From an uncultured Treponema sp. (GTDB taxonomy: Bacteria > Spirochaetota > Spirochaetia > Treponematales > Treponemataceae): DNA of 32,113 nucleotides. Of this stretch, positions 7,032 through 16,500 are shown in pieces (position 1 is the first letter of the stretch; each line of letters starts with the position of its first letter). The notes beneath the pieces are model-generated. The model worked only from the letters and a program-made list of their open reading frames with translations, had not been told where the DNA came from and did no database searches. The DNA lies in contig CAMKEG010000011.1 in the NCBI GenBank assembly GCA_946411505.1, positions 1-32,113 of the forward strand. The letters are read 5' to 3'. Made by a program: the position numbers and the translations under genes.

Positions 7032-7060
7032 TTGCGCAAAAATATCGCGCGTGATAGAAT
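7032..7060 (+). promoter_or_regulatory. Promoter of thiamin salvage operon
   Basis: TTGCGC (7032-7037), 17 bp, TAGAAT (7055-7060). The start of transcription (about 7067) is just ahead of the TPP riboswitch. Confidence 0.6.
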
Positions 7061-7072
7061 GAGGCGACAATT

Positions 7073-7157
7073 TAAAAGGGAGCTGGACAAATCCGGCTGA
7101 GAGTAGGGTGTTTCCCTTGACCTTTGAACTTGATTTGGGTAATTCCAACGTAAGGAG
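7073..7157 (+). promoter_or_regulatory. TPP (thiamin pyrophosphate) riboswitch
   Basis: It carries the THI-box landmarks in order: the P2 strand GGGA (7078-7081), a small GGA/TCC hairpin, the invariant CTGAGA (7097-7102), the P2 partner TCCC (7112-7115), then TTGACC and the TTGAT...GGGTAAT...CCAACG block up to about 7150. It ends at the AAGGAG ribosome site (7152-7157) of thiM. I see no terminator hairpin between the aptamer and the ATG at 7164. TPP binding therefore probably hides the ribosome site and acts on translation. Confidence 0.93.
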
Positions 7158-7163
7158 AAGATT

Positions 7164-7985
7164 ATGTTCAAAACTTGTTTGGACAATGTCCGCGCGGCTT
7201 GTCCTCTAATCCACAACATCACAAACTATGTAACGGTAAACGACGTGGCCAACGCCTTGCTTGCCATTGGCGCTAGTCCCATCATGGCCGACGAGCCAAG
7301 CGACGCGAGCGAGATTACAAAAATCTGCGGCGGCCTTAACGTCAACATCGGAACGCTGAACAAGCGGACAATCAAGGCGATGTTCGCGAGCGCAAAGAAC
7401 GCCGCCGCGCTGGGCCACAAGCTTTTGCTTGACCCTGTCGGAGCGGGAGCCAGCGCTCTTAGGACAAACACAGCCTTAAAGCTTTTGAAGAAATTCCAGT
7501 TTGACGTTGTTCGCGGAAACATCAGCGAGATAAAAACTTTGGCGCTTGGAAGCGGAACTACAAAGGGCGTGGACGCGGACATCGCCGACAGCGTGACTGA
7601 AGGCAATTTGGAAAAGTCTGTGGCCTTTGCAAAAGATTTCGCCGCGCGCAACAATTGCGTCGTCGCGATTACCGGCGCGATTGACCTTGTGGCCGACGAC
7701 GGAAAGTGCTATGTGATACGAAACGGCCGCGCCGAAATGAGCCGCATCACTGGAACCGGCTGCCAGCTTAGCGCGGTGACGGCGGCCTTTGCAGTAGCCA
7801 ATCCCGACACTGTTTTGGAAGCGGCGGCCGCCGCCGTTTGCTCTATGGGCTTGGCCGGCGAAATCGCTTGGGAGCGAATGCAAGTCGGCGACGGAAATTC
7901 CACTTACAGAAACCGCATCATCGACGCTTTGTTCAACATGACGGGCGACGAGCTTGAAAAAGGCGCGAAGTATGAAATTAGATAG
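7164..7985 (+). CDS. thiM: Hydroxyethylthiazole kinase ThiM
   Basis: A 273-residue cytoplasmic ribokinase-fold kinase. It phosphorylates 4-methyl-5-(2-hydroxyethyl)thiazole so that the thiazole half of thiamin can be salvaged. Seen directly: the N-terminal PLIHNITNYV substrate loop, the MADEP motif, LLLDPVGAGAS, and the catalytic GTGCQLS with cysteine 200. Length and motifs are standard. It is the first gene after the TPP riboswitch, with AAGGAG 6 bp before the ATG. Its 3' end overlaps thiE by 14 bp, suggesting translational coupling. No thiamin biosynthesis gene for making HMP or thiazole from scratch (thiC, thiG, thiH) lies in the window. Confidence 0.97.
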   Translation: MFKTCLDNVRAACPLIHNITNYVTVNDVANALLAIGASPIMADEPSDASEITKICGGLNVNIGTLNKRTIKAMFASAKNAAALGHKLLLDPVGAGASALRTNTALKLLKKFQFDVVRGNISEIKTLALGSGTTKGVDADIADSVTEGNLEKSVAFAKDFAARNNCVVAITGAIDLVADDGKCYVIRNGRAEMSRITGTGCQLSAVTAAFAVANPDTVLEAAAAAVCSMGLAGEIAWERMQVGDGNSTYRNRIIDALFNMTGDELEKGAKYEIR

Positions 7986-8718
7986 CGCGGAGATTGCTGG
8001 CAAGACCGAAACGCGCGGCGAACAAAAAACTGTCGCAAGCCCAAAAAGCGGCCTCGAACAAGAAACTGCAGCAAGCCCAAGAAGCGGCCGCGCGCTTCGC
8101 GAAGCCCTGCGCCTTTACGCCGTCACCGACCGCCACTGGCTTAACGGAAGAACGTTGGTTGAATGCGTGGAGCAAGCGGTTGAAGGCGGCGCGACTTTTG
8201 TCCAATTGCGCGAAAAAGATTTGGGGCAAAAAGAATTTTTGAACGAAGCCCGCGCACTAAAAAAACTTTGCGCCGCTCGCGCCGTTCCCTTTGTCGTGAA
8301 TGACAATGTAATGATAGCCAAAGAAGTTTGCGCGGACGGAGTTCACGTTGGCCAATCGGACATGGCCTGTCTAGAGGCGCGCCGCCTTTTAGGGCCTGAA
8401 AAAATCATCGGCGTTTCCGCCTGCACGGTGGAGCAAGCGCTTTTGGCCGAAAGGCAGGGAGCCGATTACCTTGGCGTTGGAGCGGTTTTCGCAACCGGAA
8501 GCAAGGCCGACGCGGAAAGCGTTTCGTTTGAAACATTAAAGGCGATTTGCCGGGCGGTGAAAATTCCGGTCGTCGCGATTGGCGGAATAAGCGCGGGCAA
8601 TGTCCATAAGCTGGAGGGAAGCGGAATCGCGGGCGTAAGCGTCATCAGCGCGATTTTCGCCAACGACGACATTCGCGCGGCGACAAAAATTTTGGCGGAA
8701 CTTTGTAAAAAAATATAA
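7972..8718 (+). CDS. thiE: Thiamin-phosphate synthase ThiE with inserted N-terminal extension
   Basis: A 248-residue TIM-barrel enzyme that joins HMP pyrophosphate to thiazole phosphate to give thiamin phosphate. Family motifs: RLYAVTDR, FVQLREKDL, FVVNDNVMIAKEVCADGVHVGQ, GVGAVFATGSK and AIGGISAGNV. ThiE is usually about 210 residues; here about 45 residues precede RLYAVTDR. Most of that extension is two tandem 12-residue units of the form EQxTxASPxSGx, encoded by two 36-bp repeats (8020-8091). Related DNA occurs in other genes of this window. ATG at 7972 is preferred, with AAAAAGG 8-12 bp upstream inside thiM. The catalytic barrel itself is complete, so activity is expected. Confidence 0.95.
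   Translation: MKLDSAEIAGKTETRGEQKTVASPKSGLEQETAASPRSGRALREALRLYAVTDRHWLNGRTLVECVEQAVEGGATFVQLREKDLGQKEFLNEARALKKLCAARAVPFVVNDNVMIAKEVCADGVHVGQSDMACLEARRLLGPEKIIGVSACTVEQALLAERQGADYLGVGAVFATGSKADAESVSFETLKAICRAVKIPVVAIGGISAGNVHKLEGSGIAGVSVISAIFANDDIRAATKILAELCKKI
8020..8091 (+). repeat. Two tandem 36-bp in-frame repeat units in thiE
   Basis: Units 8020-8055 and 8056-8091 are identical at 31 of 36 positions. Both begin GAACAA and contain CAAGCCCAA followed by AAGCGGCC. They add two 12-residue blocks to the N-terminus of ThiE. The same sequence family, in the opposite sense relative to the gene, occurs at 16888-16992 and 19721-19789. Confidence 0.85.
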
Positions 8719-8764
8719 ATGCCTTGGGGGCACCACTTGGCATAAAGCAGAATCAGGAGGAAAG

Positions 8765-9571
8765 ATGAAAACTGCTTTAACGATCGCTGGAAGCGATTCC
8801 AGCGGAGGCGCCGGCATTCAAGCGGACATCAAGACAATGACAGCCAACGGCGTTTACGCCATGAGCGCTGTCACCGCCTTGACCGCCCAGAACACGACCG
8901 GCGTAACAGACATTATGGAAGTCTCGCCGGACTTTTTAAAGGCGCAAATAGCCGCCGTCGCAACGGACATTTTTCCGGACGCGGTGAAGGTTGGAATGGT
9001 TTCTTCTTCCGCGCTCATTAATGCAATCGCGGACTCAATCAAAGAATTTAATTTTAGGAACGTCGTCGTTGACCCGGTGATGGTGGCCACAAGCGGCGCA
9101 AAGCTTATTAGCGACGACGCGATTTTAACTTTAAAGGAGCGCTTGCTGCCTCTTGCGACAGTGATAACGCCAAACATTCCCGAAGCGGAAGTCCTTTGCG
9201 GAAATCCTATCCACAGCCCGGCCGACATGGAAGCCGCCGCCCAAAACATTTTTAACCAGTTTGGCGCGGCGGTTTTGCTTAAGGGCGGCCACAATTTGAA
9301 TGACGCCAACGATTATCTTTTCGGCAACATTTGCGGCGGCGAGCGCATGGGGCGATGGATTAAAGGAAAGCGAATCAACAACCCCAACACGCACGGAACT
9401 GGCTGCACCCTTTCGAGCGCGATAGCCAGCAATTTGGCCAAGGGCAAAAGTTTAGTCGAGTCCGTCCAGTCGGCCAAAAACTATCTTACAGGCGCGCTCG
9501 CCGCCATGCTGGATTTGGGAAAGGGTTCCGGCCCGATGAACCACGCGTTTAATGTTGAGGGAGATTTTTAG
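8765..9571 (+). CDS. thiD: Hydroxymethylpyrimidine(-phosphate) kinase ThiD
   Basis: A 268-residue ribokinase-fold enzyme of normal length. It phosphorylates HMP twice to HMP pyrophosphate, the substrate of ThiE. Motifs: the N-terminal ALTIAGSDSSGGAGIQAD, the central VVVDPVMVATSG, LKGGH, and the C-terminal THGTGCTLSSAIAS with the catalytic cysteine. AGGAGGAAAG directly precedes the ATG, the strongest ribosome site of the operon. The gap to thiE is 46 bp and holds only a weak ATGCC/GGCAT inverted pair. Together with ThiM and ThiE it completes thiamin phosphate synthesis from imported precursors. Confidence 0.97.
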   Translation: MKTALTIAGSDSSGGAGIQADIKTMTANGVYAMSAVTALTAQNTTGVTDIMEVSPDFLKAQIAAVATDIFPDAVKVGMVSSSALINAIADSIKEFNFRNVVVDPVMVATSGAKLISDDAILTLKERLLPLATVITPNIPEAEVLCGNPIHSPADMEAAAQNIFNQFGAAVLLKGGHNLNDANDYLFGNICGGERMGRWIKGKRINNPNTHGTGCTLSSAIASNLAKGKSLVESVQSAKNYLTGALAAMLDLGKGSGPMNHAFNVEGDF

Positions 9572-9647
9572 CGGCGCGATAATCGTTTGCAGGCCTAAAA
9601 TTGCGGGCGCCTCGACAGGTTTTTATTTTTCTATATTTGGAGTTAAT

Positions 9648-10862
9648 ATGACTGTTTTTTCTAGTTCTTTGATTTGGTTTGGAGCCGGAGTTTCCATCGC
9701 GGAAATTATTACCGGAACTTATTTCGCGCCGCTGGGCTTTGCAAAAGGAATGGCGGCGATTGCAATCGGACATGTTCTTGGCTGCGCGCTTTTGTTTATG
9801 ACAGGCGTTATCGGAGCCAAGAAAAAAATGGCCGCCATGCAGACTACCGCTTTGTCGTTTGGAAAAATTGGCGCCAAGTTTTTTGGCCTTTTGAACGCGG
9901 CGCAGCTTTTGGGCTGGACAGGAATTATGATTTACGACGGTTCCCTCTGCGCCAACACAATCATCAACGGCGCCAAGGACTATTCAAAGGTCGCCGCGCT
10001 CGCGATTGGCGTCTTGATTGTTGTTTGGATTTTGGCTGGCGTTCGCAATTTGGACAAGTTGAACTTTGCGGCGGCCGCGGCGCTTTTTTGCCTTACGATT
10101 TTGTTGTGCGTAAAGATTTTTGGCGGCATTTTTGGCGGAGCTGATTCTGGCGCCGCGATGGCGGACGGCGCGGCAGGCGAGGGAATGGCGGACCAAGCGC
10201 TTTCGTTTGGAGCGGCGATAGAGCTTTCTGTCGCGATGCCTCTTTCTTGGCTTCCTGTAATCAGCGACTACACAAAGGACGCAAAGCGGCCTGTCGCCGT
10301 TTCGCTGGCCGCGGCTGTCGTCTACTTTTTGGTCAGCGTTTGGATGTACGCAATCGGCATGGGAGCTGCGATTGTGGCGGGAGAAAGTTCGATTGACATC
10401 GTAATGCTAAAGACTGGTTTGGGAATCGCCGCGCTTGTGATTGTCGTTCTTTCAACCGTGACAACGACTTACCTTGACGCGTACTCCGCCGGCGTTTCAA
10501 GCCAAAGCGTTCACTCTAAAATCAACATAAAGGCCGCCGCGATAATTGTCGCCGTTTTGGGAACGGTCGGCGCGATTCTCTTTAACATGGACAACATCAC
10601 GGACTTTTTGTATTTGATTGGAAGCGTCTTCGCTCCGATGACCGCGATTTTGCTCGCCGACTTTTTTGTTTGCAAAAACGATTCGTCGGCTAAAAAAATC
10701 GACGCGGCGCGCATTGTTGTGTGGATTTTGGGCTTTGCACTTTACAGGCTTTTCATGCGCTTTGACTTTGTCTTTGGCTGCACGCTTCCCGCGATGGCCG
10801 CCACTTTTGTCTTGGCGCTTGCGGCTGCCTTAATGAAGCGTCCGAAAGGACGCGGCAATTGA
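9648..10862 (+). CDS. cytX: CytX-type HMP transporter (NCS1 family)
   Basis: A 404-residue protein with about twelve hydrophobic segments, of the nucleobase:cation symporter-1 family. CytX members are found in thiamin operons under TPP riboswitches and are predicted to import hydroxymethylpyrimidine. This fits the place behind thiD. Seen: an N-terminal WFGAGVSIAEIITGTYFAPLG, then PLSWLPVISDYTK in the middle. I chose ATG at 9648 because TTGGAG lies just upstream and the transmembrane core starts at once; frames further upstream have no homology. A hydrophilic Ala/Gly/Met-rich loop (GAAMADGAAGEGMADQA, about residues 168-184) looks like an insertion. The stop TGA overlaps the -35 box of the next gene. 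Confidence 0.9.
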   Translation: MTVFSSSLIWFGAGVSIAEIITGTYFAPLGFAKGMAAIAIGHVLGCALLFMTGVIGAKKKMAAMQTTALSFGKIGAKFFGLLNAAQLLGWTGIMIYDGSLCANTIINGAKDYSKVAALAIGVLIVVWILAGVRNLDKLNFAAAAALFCLTILLCVKIFGGIFGGADSGAAMADGAAGEGMADQALSFGAAIELSVAMPLSWLPVISDYTKDAKRPVAVSLAAAVVYFLVSVWMYAIGMGAAIVAGESSIDIVMLKTGLGIAALVIVVLSTVTTTYLDAYSAGVSSQSVHSKINIKAAAIIVAVLGTVGAILFNMDNITDFLYLIGSVFAPMTAILLADFFVCKNDSSAKKIDAARIVVWILGFALYRLFMRFDFVFGCTLPAMAATFVLALAAALMKRPKGRGN

Positions 10863-10887
10863 CCCAAGGGCGCCGCGTCGTTATAAT
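10859..10887 (+). promoter_or_regulatory. Promoter of dcm (leaderless type)
   Basis: TTGACC (10859-10864), 17 bp, TATAAT (10882-10887). Only 6 bp separate the -10 box from the ATG at 10894, and no Shine-Dalgarno can be present on the transcript. Confidence 0.75.
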
Positions 10888-10893
10888 TTAGGA

Positions 10894-11886
10894 ATGATAG
10901 AAGTTCAAGGCTCGCCGCTTTCCGGCATGACATTCATAGACTTGTTTGCTGGACTCGGCGGCTTTAGACTGGCCCTTGAATCTTTGGGCGCGCGCTGCGT
11001 TTATTCCAGCGAATGGGACAAACAGGCGCAAATCGTTTACGAAGAAAATTTTGGCGAGCGTCCCAACGGCGACATCACTCAAGTCGACGAAAAATCAATT
11101 CCAGACCACGACATATGTTGCGCCGGTTTTCCCTGCCAGGCCTTTTCGATTAGCGGAAAAATGCGCGGCTTTGAAGACAGCCGGGGAACTTTGTTCTTTG
11201 ACGTCGCGCGCATTGTAAAAGAAAAAAAGCCAAAAGTCGTTTTTATGGAAAACGTGCGCAATTTCGCGCGCCACGACGGCGGCCGCACTCTTAAGGTTGT
11301 CCAATCAACTATGGAAGGCTTGGGCTACTTTTTTTATTGGAAAGTTTTGAGCGCTCGTGATTATGGCGTTCCCCAAAAACGCGAGCGCGTCTACATGGTT
11401 TGCTTTAGAAAGGATTTGTTTGGCGGAGCGGATTTTGAATTTCCAAAGCCTTTTCCCTTGACGCGCCATGTGGAGGATTTTTTGCTGCCGGAATCTGACG
11501 AAACCGCCGCATTGTACGACGAGCGCTACCCGATGCTTCTAAATCCCAAAAAAGAAGACAAGCCTAGTTCCCGCCCCATAAAACTTGGAATCGTAAACAA
11601 GGGCGGACAGGGCGAGCGCGTTTACAGCGCAAAAGGAATCGCCGTCACGTTGAGCGCTTATGGCGGCGGAGTCTTTGCAAAGACCGGCGGCTACTTGGTC
11701 AACGGAAGGCCGCGCCGCTTGCATCCGCGCGAGTGCGCCCGCTTGATGGGCTACCCGGATTCCTACAAAATTTCAAAACGGCCCAACCAAGCCTACAAGC
11801 AATTCGGCAACTCCGTTGTGGTCGACGTGCTTCAACTTATCGCGCTGCAAATAGCGGCGGCGCTTGGGACAGACGGTCAAAATTAA
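10894..11886 (+). CDS. dcm: DNA (cytosine-5-)-methyltransferase
   Basis: A 330-residue C5-cytosine methyltransferase with the canonical motifs in order: I (IDLFAGLGGFR), IV (GFPCQAFS, catalytic C81), VI (MENVRN, E119), VIII (QKRERVYMV), IX (RPRRLHPRECARLMGYP) and X (QFGNSVVVDVL). It transfers a methyl group from S-adenosylmethionine to C5 of cytosine in a specific duplex site. The target-recognition region (about residues 165-275) is too variable to name the site. It is followed 2 bp later by a Vsr endonuclease gene. No restriction endonuclease gene is adjacent, so it may act as a solitary methyltransferase. Its message is probably leaderless. Confidence 0.95.
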   Translation: MIEVQGSPLSGMTFIDLFAGLGGFRLALESLGARCVYSSEWDKQAQIVYEENFGERPNGDITQVDEKSIPDHDICCAGFPCQAFSISGKMRGFEDSRGTLFFDVARIVKEKKPKVVFMENVRNFARHDGGRTLKVVQSTMEGLGYFFYWKVLSARDYGVPQKRERVYMVCFRKDLFGGADFEFPKPFPLTRHVEDFLLPESDETAALYDERYPMLLNPKKEDKPSSRPIKLGIVNKGGQGERVYSAKGIAVTLSAYGGGVFAKTGGYLVNGRPRRLHPRECARLMGYPDSYKISKRPNQAYKQFGNSVVVDVLQLIALQIAAALGTDGQN

Positions 11887-11888
11887 AA

Positions 11889-12341
11889 ATGGACACGCTC
11901 ACAAAGGAACAAAGACATTTTGTAATGTCCCAAATAAAAAGCAGCGACACAAAGCCTGAGCTTTTGGTCCGTTCGTACTTGCATCGTTTGGGATTTCGTT
12001 TTAGAAAAAACGACAAGCGCCTTCCAGGTTCCCCAGACCTTTACTTTCCGCGCTACTACGCCGTGATTTTTGTAAACGGCTGTTTTTGGCACGGACACAA
12101 TTCCTGCCAAAAGGTGAGAATTCCAAAAACAAACACAGAGTATTGGACGCAAAAAATCGAGCGCAACAAGGAGCGCGACAAGAAAGAGGTGGAAAGCCTT
12201 TTGGAAGAAGGCTACCGGGTCGGCGTTGTTTGGGAATGCTCGATTACAGGAAAGAACCGCGCGCAAAAAATACAAGCCCTCTCCGAAAGCGTCGCGCTTT
12301 GGTTGGAAGAGGGCTTTGACCAAAATTACAAGGAATTTTAA
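11889..12341 (+). CDS. vsr: Very-short-patch-repair endonuclease Vsr
   Basis: A 150-residue protein of typical Vsr length. Vsr nicks 5' of the T in T:G mismatches that arise when 5-methylcytosine deaminates, starting repair in favour of the original C. Motifs: MSQIKSSDTKPELLVRS at the start, LPGSPDLYFPRY with the metal-binding aspartate, FVNGCFWHGHNSC with the zinc/active-site residues, and VWECSI. ATG at 11889 follows the dcm stop by 2 bp and gives the family N-terminus; longer upstream frames overlap dcm and add nothing recognisable. The pairing supports a cytosine-C5 specificity for the neighbour. Confidence 0.95.
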   Translation: MDTLTKEQRHFVMSQIKSSDTKPELLVRSYLHRLGFRFRKNDKRLPGSPDLYFPRYYAVIFVNGCFWHGHNSCQKVRIPKTNTEYWTQKIERNKERDKKEVESLLEEGYRVGVVWECSITGKNRAQKIQALSESVALWLEEGFDQNYKEF

Positions 12342-12355
12342 CCTTGCGTTTTTTT
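12329..12355 (+). terminator. Weak intrinsic terminator after vsr
   Basis: CAAGG (12329-12333), an eight-base loop, CCTTG (12342-12346), then CG and seven T. The stem is short but well placed at the end of vsr and against the convergent gene ending at 12354. Confidence 0.5.
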
Positions 12356-13577
12356 ATTCCAATATGACATTTTTGCTTTTTTGCGTGTCCTTTGCCCAAG
12401 CGTAAGTGCTCAGGTAGGGATCCGGCTTTATCGTGGAGGGGCTTTCCCAAATTTCATCAATCAATCCTTGCGAAGTGATTCTTCCGATGCGCGCCCGTTT
12501 TTGCAAGTGTTGGTTTTCGCCGTCGATTTTAACCAAGCCTTCGGGCGCGTCGAATGTCAAATTTTTTGCCGCAATGCGAACCGCTTCCGTGTCAAAACTT
12601 CCGGCTTTTTCGCAAGCCAAAGCCCAAAGGTAGACGGCGGTGTAGGCGGCTTCCATCGGGTCGCCTACAAAGCGGTCTTCGCCGTACAACTCTTTGTAGC
12701 GGCTTACAAACTTTTTGTTTTGGAAGGAGGCGATTGTTTGCAAGTAGTTCCAAGCGGCAAGATGGCCCTCGATGTATTCCGGCCCGATGAAGGCCGCCTC
12801 TTCTTCCGACACTGAAAAGCTCATGACAGGAATGTCTTTTGGGGTGATTCCCTTTTTTTTAAGCTGCGTGAAGAAGGCCTTGTTTGAGGCGCCGTTTATT
12901 GTGTTTATGATGACGTCCGGCTTTGATTCAATGATGTCTTCAATTACTTGCTCAAAGTCCTCGGAGTCGAGCGGCCTGTAGACCTCTCCGACGCATTCTC
13001 CGCCCAGCGCTTTTAGCTGTGCTTTTATGATTTTGTTTGTTGTTTGCGGAAAGATGTAATCGGAGCCGACCAAGAACATGCGCTTTCCAAAATTTTCAAA
13101 ACAGTATTCTATTGACGGAACGACTTGTTGGTTTGGCGCCGCCCCCATGTACATAATGTTTGGGCTTGCTTCCATTCCCTCGTATTGAAGGGGATACCAA
13201 AGAAGCCCGTAAATGTTTGGGTCTTCGACGACTGAGCAAACCGCTTTTCTTGACGCCGAAGTCCAGCAGCCAAAAATTGTCGCGACTTTGTCTTCTGTAA
13301 AAAGTTTTTTTGCCAAGACGCCAAATTTGCTGGCGTCGCTTTCTCCGTCCGCTTGAACGATTTGAATTTTTTTGCCAAGGACGCCGCCTTTTTTGTTGAT
13401 TTCCTCTATGGCCATTTTTTCCGCGTTGACCACCGAGGCTTCGCTTGCCGCCATTGAGCCGGTCATCGAGTGCAGAATTCCAACCTTAACTATGTCGCGG
13501 TCTTTGTTTGAGCAGCTTGCGGAAAAAAATCCTGCAAGAGCGCAGGCTATTGCCAAAAGATGTTTTGTCCTTGTCAT
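12354..13577 (-). CDS. UrtA-like urea/amide-binding lipoprotein (ABC substrate-binding)
   Basis: A 407-residue type I periplasmic binding protein. The N-terminus is a lipoprotein signal ending SASC (cysteine 22), a relaxed lipobox typical of spirochaetes. The mature part matches the UrtA/FmdD/AmiC branch: GILHSMTGSMAASEASVVNA, GGVLGKKI, the WTSASRKAV block, GLLWYPLQYEGMEASPNI and GAAPNQQVVPS. UrtA delivers urea to the UrtBCDE transporter, and AmiC is a cytoplasmic amide sensor. No permease or ATPase gene is adjacent. Instead its ATG overlaps the stop of an adenylate cyclase sensor gene (ATGA), with GGAGAGA as ribosome site. It may therefore serve as a ligand-capturing partner of that sensor, or feed a distant transporter. 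Confidence 0.85.
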   Translation of the reverse strand: MTRTKHLLAIACALAGFFSASCSNKDRDIVKVGILHSMTGSMAASEASVVNAEKMAIEEINKKGGVLGKKIQIVQADGESDASKFGVLAKKLFTEDKVATIFGCWTSASRKAVCSVVEDPNIYGLLWYPLQYEGMEASPNIMYMGAAPNQQVVPSIEYCFENFGKRMFLVGSDYIFPQTTNKIIKAQLKALGGECVGEVYRPLDSEDFEQVIEDIIESKPDVIINTINGASNKAFFTQLKKKGITPKDIPVMSFSVSEEEAAFIGPEYIEGHLAAWNYLQTIASFQNKKFVSRYKELYGEDRFVGDPMEAAYTAVYLWALACEKAGSFDTEAVRIAAKNLTFDAPEGLVKIDGENQHLQKRARIGRITSQGLIDEIWESPSTIKPDPYLSTYAWAKDTQKSKNVILE

Positions 13578-16500
13578 TGGTTCTCTCCTGTCAAAATGTC
13601 GTAGGTCGTCATCGCGCCTTTTCCTTTTATGTTGCATTCGATCGGAGCGCTGAATTTCATTCCGCTGTTCTTGAGCCTTTCGTACAAGTCGCCTGACACT
13701 TTTATCGTGTTGGGGCTGGCGGCGCTTTCCATTCGGCTTGCAACGTTCACCGTGTCGCCCCATACGTCGTAAATGAATTTTGTCTTTCCGATTACGCCCG
13801 CGTTGGCCGGGCCTGAGTTCATTCCAATTCTTATCGTAAATTTAATTCGCGCCTTTTCGTTGTAGCTCTTCAAGTCCTCCATCATTCCGATGGCGAAATT
13901 TGCCATGATTTTAGCGTGCTCCGGGTTGGGGGTCGGCAGTCCGCAGCCCGCCATGTAGGCGTCTCCGATTGTCTTTATTTTTTCCACGCCCATGTTTTTT
14001 GCCCTTTCGTCAAATCGGCTGAACAGGTCGTTAAGGGCAAAGGCGATTTCTTCGGCCGTGCGCTCGCTTGATGTTTGCGTGAAGTTGACTATGTCGGAGA
14101 ACAAAATCGTGACGTCCGAAAAATTTTCGCCGATTGAATGGATGTTGTCCTTCAACTCGTTGGCTATCTTGTCCGGCAAAATGGCGCGAAGAAGCTTGTC
14201 CGACTTTTCTTTCTCGTTTTCCAACTGCATCGTGCGTTTTTTCACGAGCTTTTCCAAGCGAAGGTTTTCCATCTTGATTCTTCTTTGCTTGAGATAGAAA
14301 ATCGTTATTACGCTTCCAAAGAATCCGATTGTCGCCAAAACCCAAAACCATTTTGTTTGGTAGAAGTAGGGTCTTTGAACGAAGAGCCTGGTTTCCGCCT
14401 TTGTTGAAATGAGGCCGTCGCCGTTTATGGCGTTAACCATAAAGGTGTGGCGGCCGGGCTTTAGGTTTGTGTAGGAGATTGAACGGATTGGACTGGCTTC
14501 CGAAAAATCATTTTCAAAATTTGTCAGCCTGTGCGTGAACTTTATTCTTTCCGGCGCGTCAAAGCTTAGGCCGGTGAATTTTATTTCGACGCGTTTTGTT
14601 CCGGGCTTTAATTCGATTACGCTTGTGGGGTCCTTGTATTCGAGCGAATCAACTTTTATGCTTTCTATGCATACCAAGGGGAGAACGGGGTTGGCGTGAA
14701 ATTTTAGCGGGTCGTAAAGCGCGTAGCCGTCCACCATCGTGAACCACAGACAGCCGTTGTGGTCGCACATGCTCAAGGCTGTTGACGTGGGGCCGTCCGA
14801 GTCAAGGCCGTCGTTGCGGTTGTAATACTTAATCGCAATTTCATTTTTTCTTCCTTCCGCCGCGTTGATAAAATCGTCAAAGGGAGCGCAGGCGATTCCG
14901 TAGTTGCTTGTAATCCACGCTTGGTTCATTTTGTCGAAGAAAATTTGGAAGACGGAATCCGTTCCCAAGCCGTGGTCGGCGTTGACCGTTTGGAATGACG
15001 TAGGCAGTCTTCGCTGCGAGCTGTCGTATGAAGGACAACGGGTGAGTCCGCTTCCAGTGCATATCCAGTAAGAGCCTCGGTTGTCTTGAGTGATTTTGAA
15101 TATTACGTTTCCCGCAAGCCCGTTGTCAGTCGTTTGCCTTCCTAGAATCGTTTCGTCCTTCATGTAGTAAACGCCGCCGCCGTCGGTTCCAATCCAAATC
15201 AAGTCGTTCTTGTCTTTGTAAATGCACATGACATATTCGTTTGTGAGGCCTTCCATTTGCCTGAAATTTTTTATGCTTCCGTCTTTGTGAATTATGCTTA
15301 GGCCGCTTGTCGTTCCAACATAAAGCTCTCCTGGCTTGCTTTCTATCGCCACTCTAACGCGGTTGCCGGCAAGTCCTTCGTCCGTGGACCAGCTTTGAAT
15401 TTTTTCAGTCCTGACATTGTATCTAATTTGTCCCGGCTTTTTGTAGCAGCTGACAAGAACGTCTCCGTTGCTCGCAATTTCAACGTGTCGTATGCGGATG
15501 TCCTTTGTGAATTCCGTCAGGCGGTTTTTTTGCGGCTTTCCGTCCTTCAAGCTCAGGACGCCTTTGTCTGTTCCAATCCAAACGCTTCCGTCCTTGCCTT
15601 CCGCAATCGCGTTTGTCGGAATGAAATTTTTTGTCATTTTAAAACGGCCTCTGGTCAGTTTGCCCACGCCGTCTCTGTCCGTGGAAAGCCAAATGTTTCC
15701 TTCACGGTCGCGAATTATTTTGTTTATTTTTGCGCCTTCGATGTTCTTGATGTGGCATTCATGGAATTGGCCCTCGCTGTAAACCACAAGGCCGGACTCA
15801 GAGCCAAACCAAATGTTTCCGTCGTCGGCGACGTAAATCGACCAAGTGGGAACGGAGTCGAGAATGGTTCCTGTATGAATTTTTTTTGGGCGGCCGTTTT
15901 CCATTTTTACGATTCCTTCAATTCCAAGGCCCATCCAAAAATTTCCTTTTAAGTCTTGCGCGATTGAGCTGACCGTATACTCGCCAAAAGAATCAAGGTT
16001 GTTCACGTAGCGGAAAAGTCCGTCTGAAAAAACAAAGAGGCCGCGCTCGTTTTCGGTCGTGAGCCACATTCTGCCGGCTGTGTCGCAGTAAAGCCCCGTG
16101 CAATTAATTCCCTTTGAGACTGTTCCCGCCTCAAACTGGGGGTTGAACAAGCGCCTTTCGGGAGTCAAGTAAACTACTCCGGCGGAAGTGCCAATCCAAA
16201 TGTTTTCGGATTTGTCCAAGGCAATCGCGCGGATTGAATTGTTGGGAAGGCCGTTTTGCGTTGAGTAATGAACGTTTCCTTTGGGGGAAAGCATTTGCGC
16301 GCCCTCGTCGTTTGAGCCAATCCAAAGGTTGCCTTTTAAGTCTTCCACTATTACGCGGGTGGAAGCGAATTTTATGCCGTTGTCTTTTCCCCGCCGCACT
16401 GTGGTGAAGTGGACTCCGTCAAAGCGGACAAGTCCCTCGTAAGTTCCGATGTTGATGAAGCCGTCCCTTGTTTGCAAAATTCCTGTTGAGTTTGTTCCTG

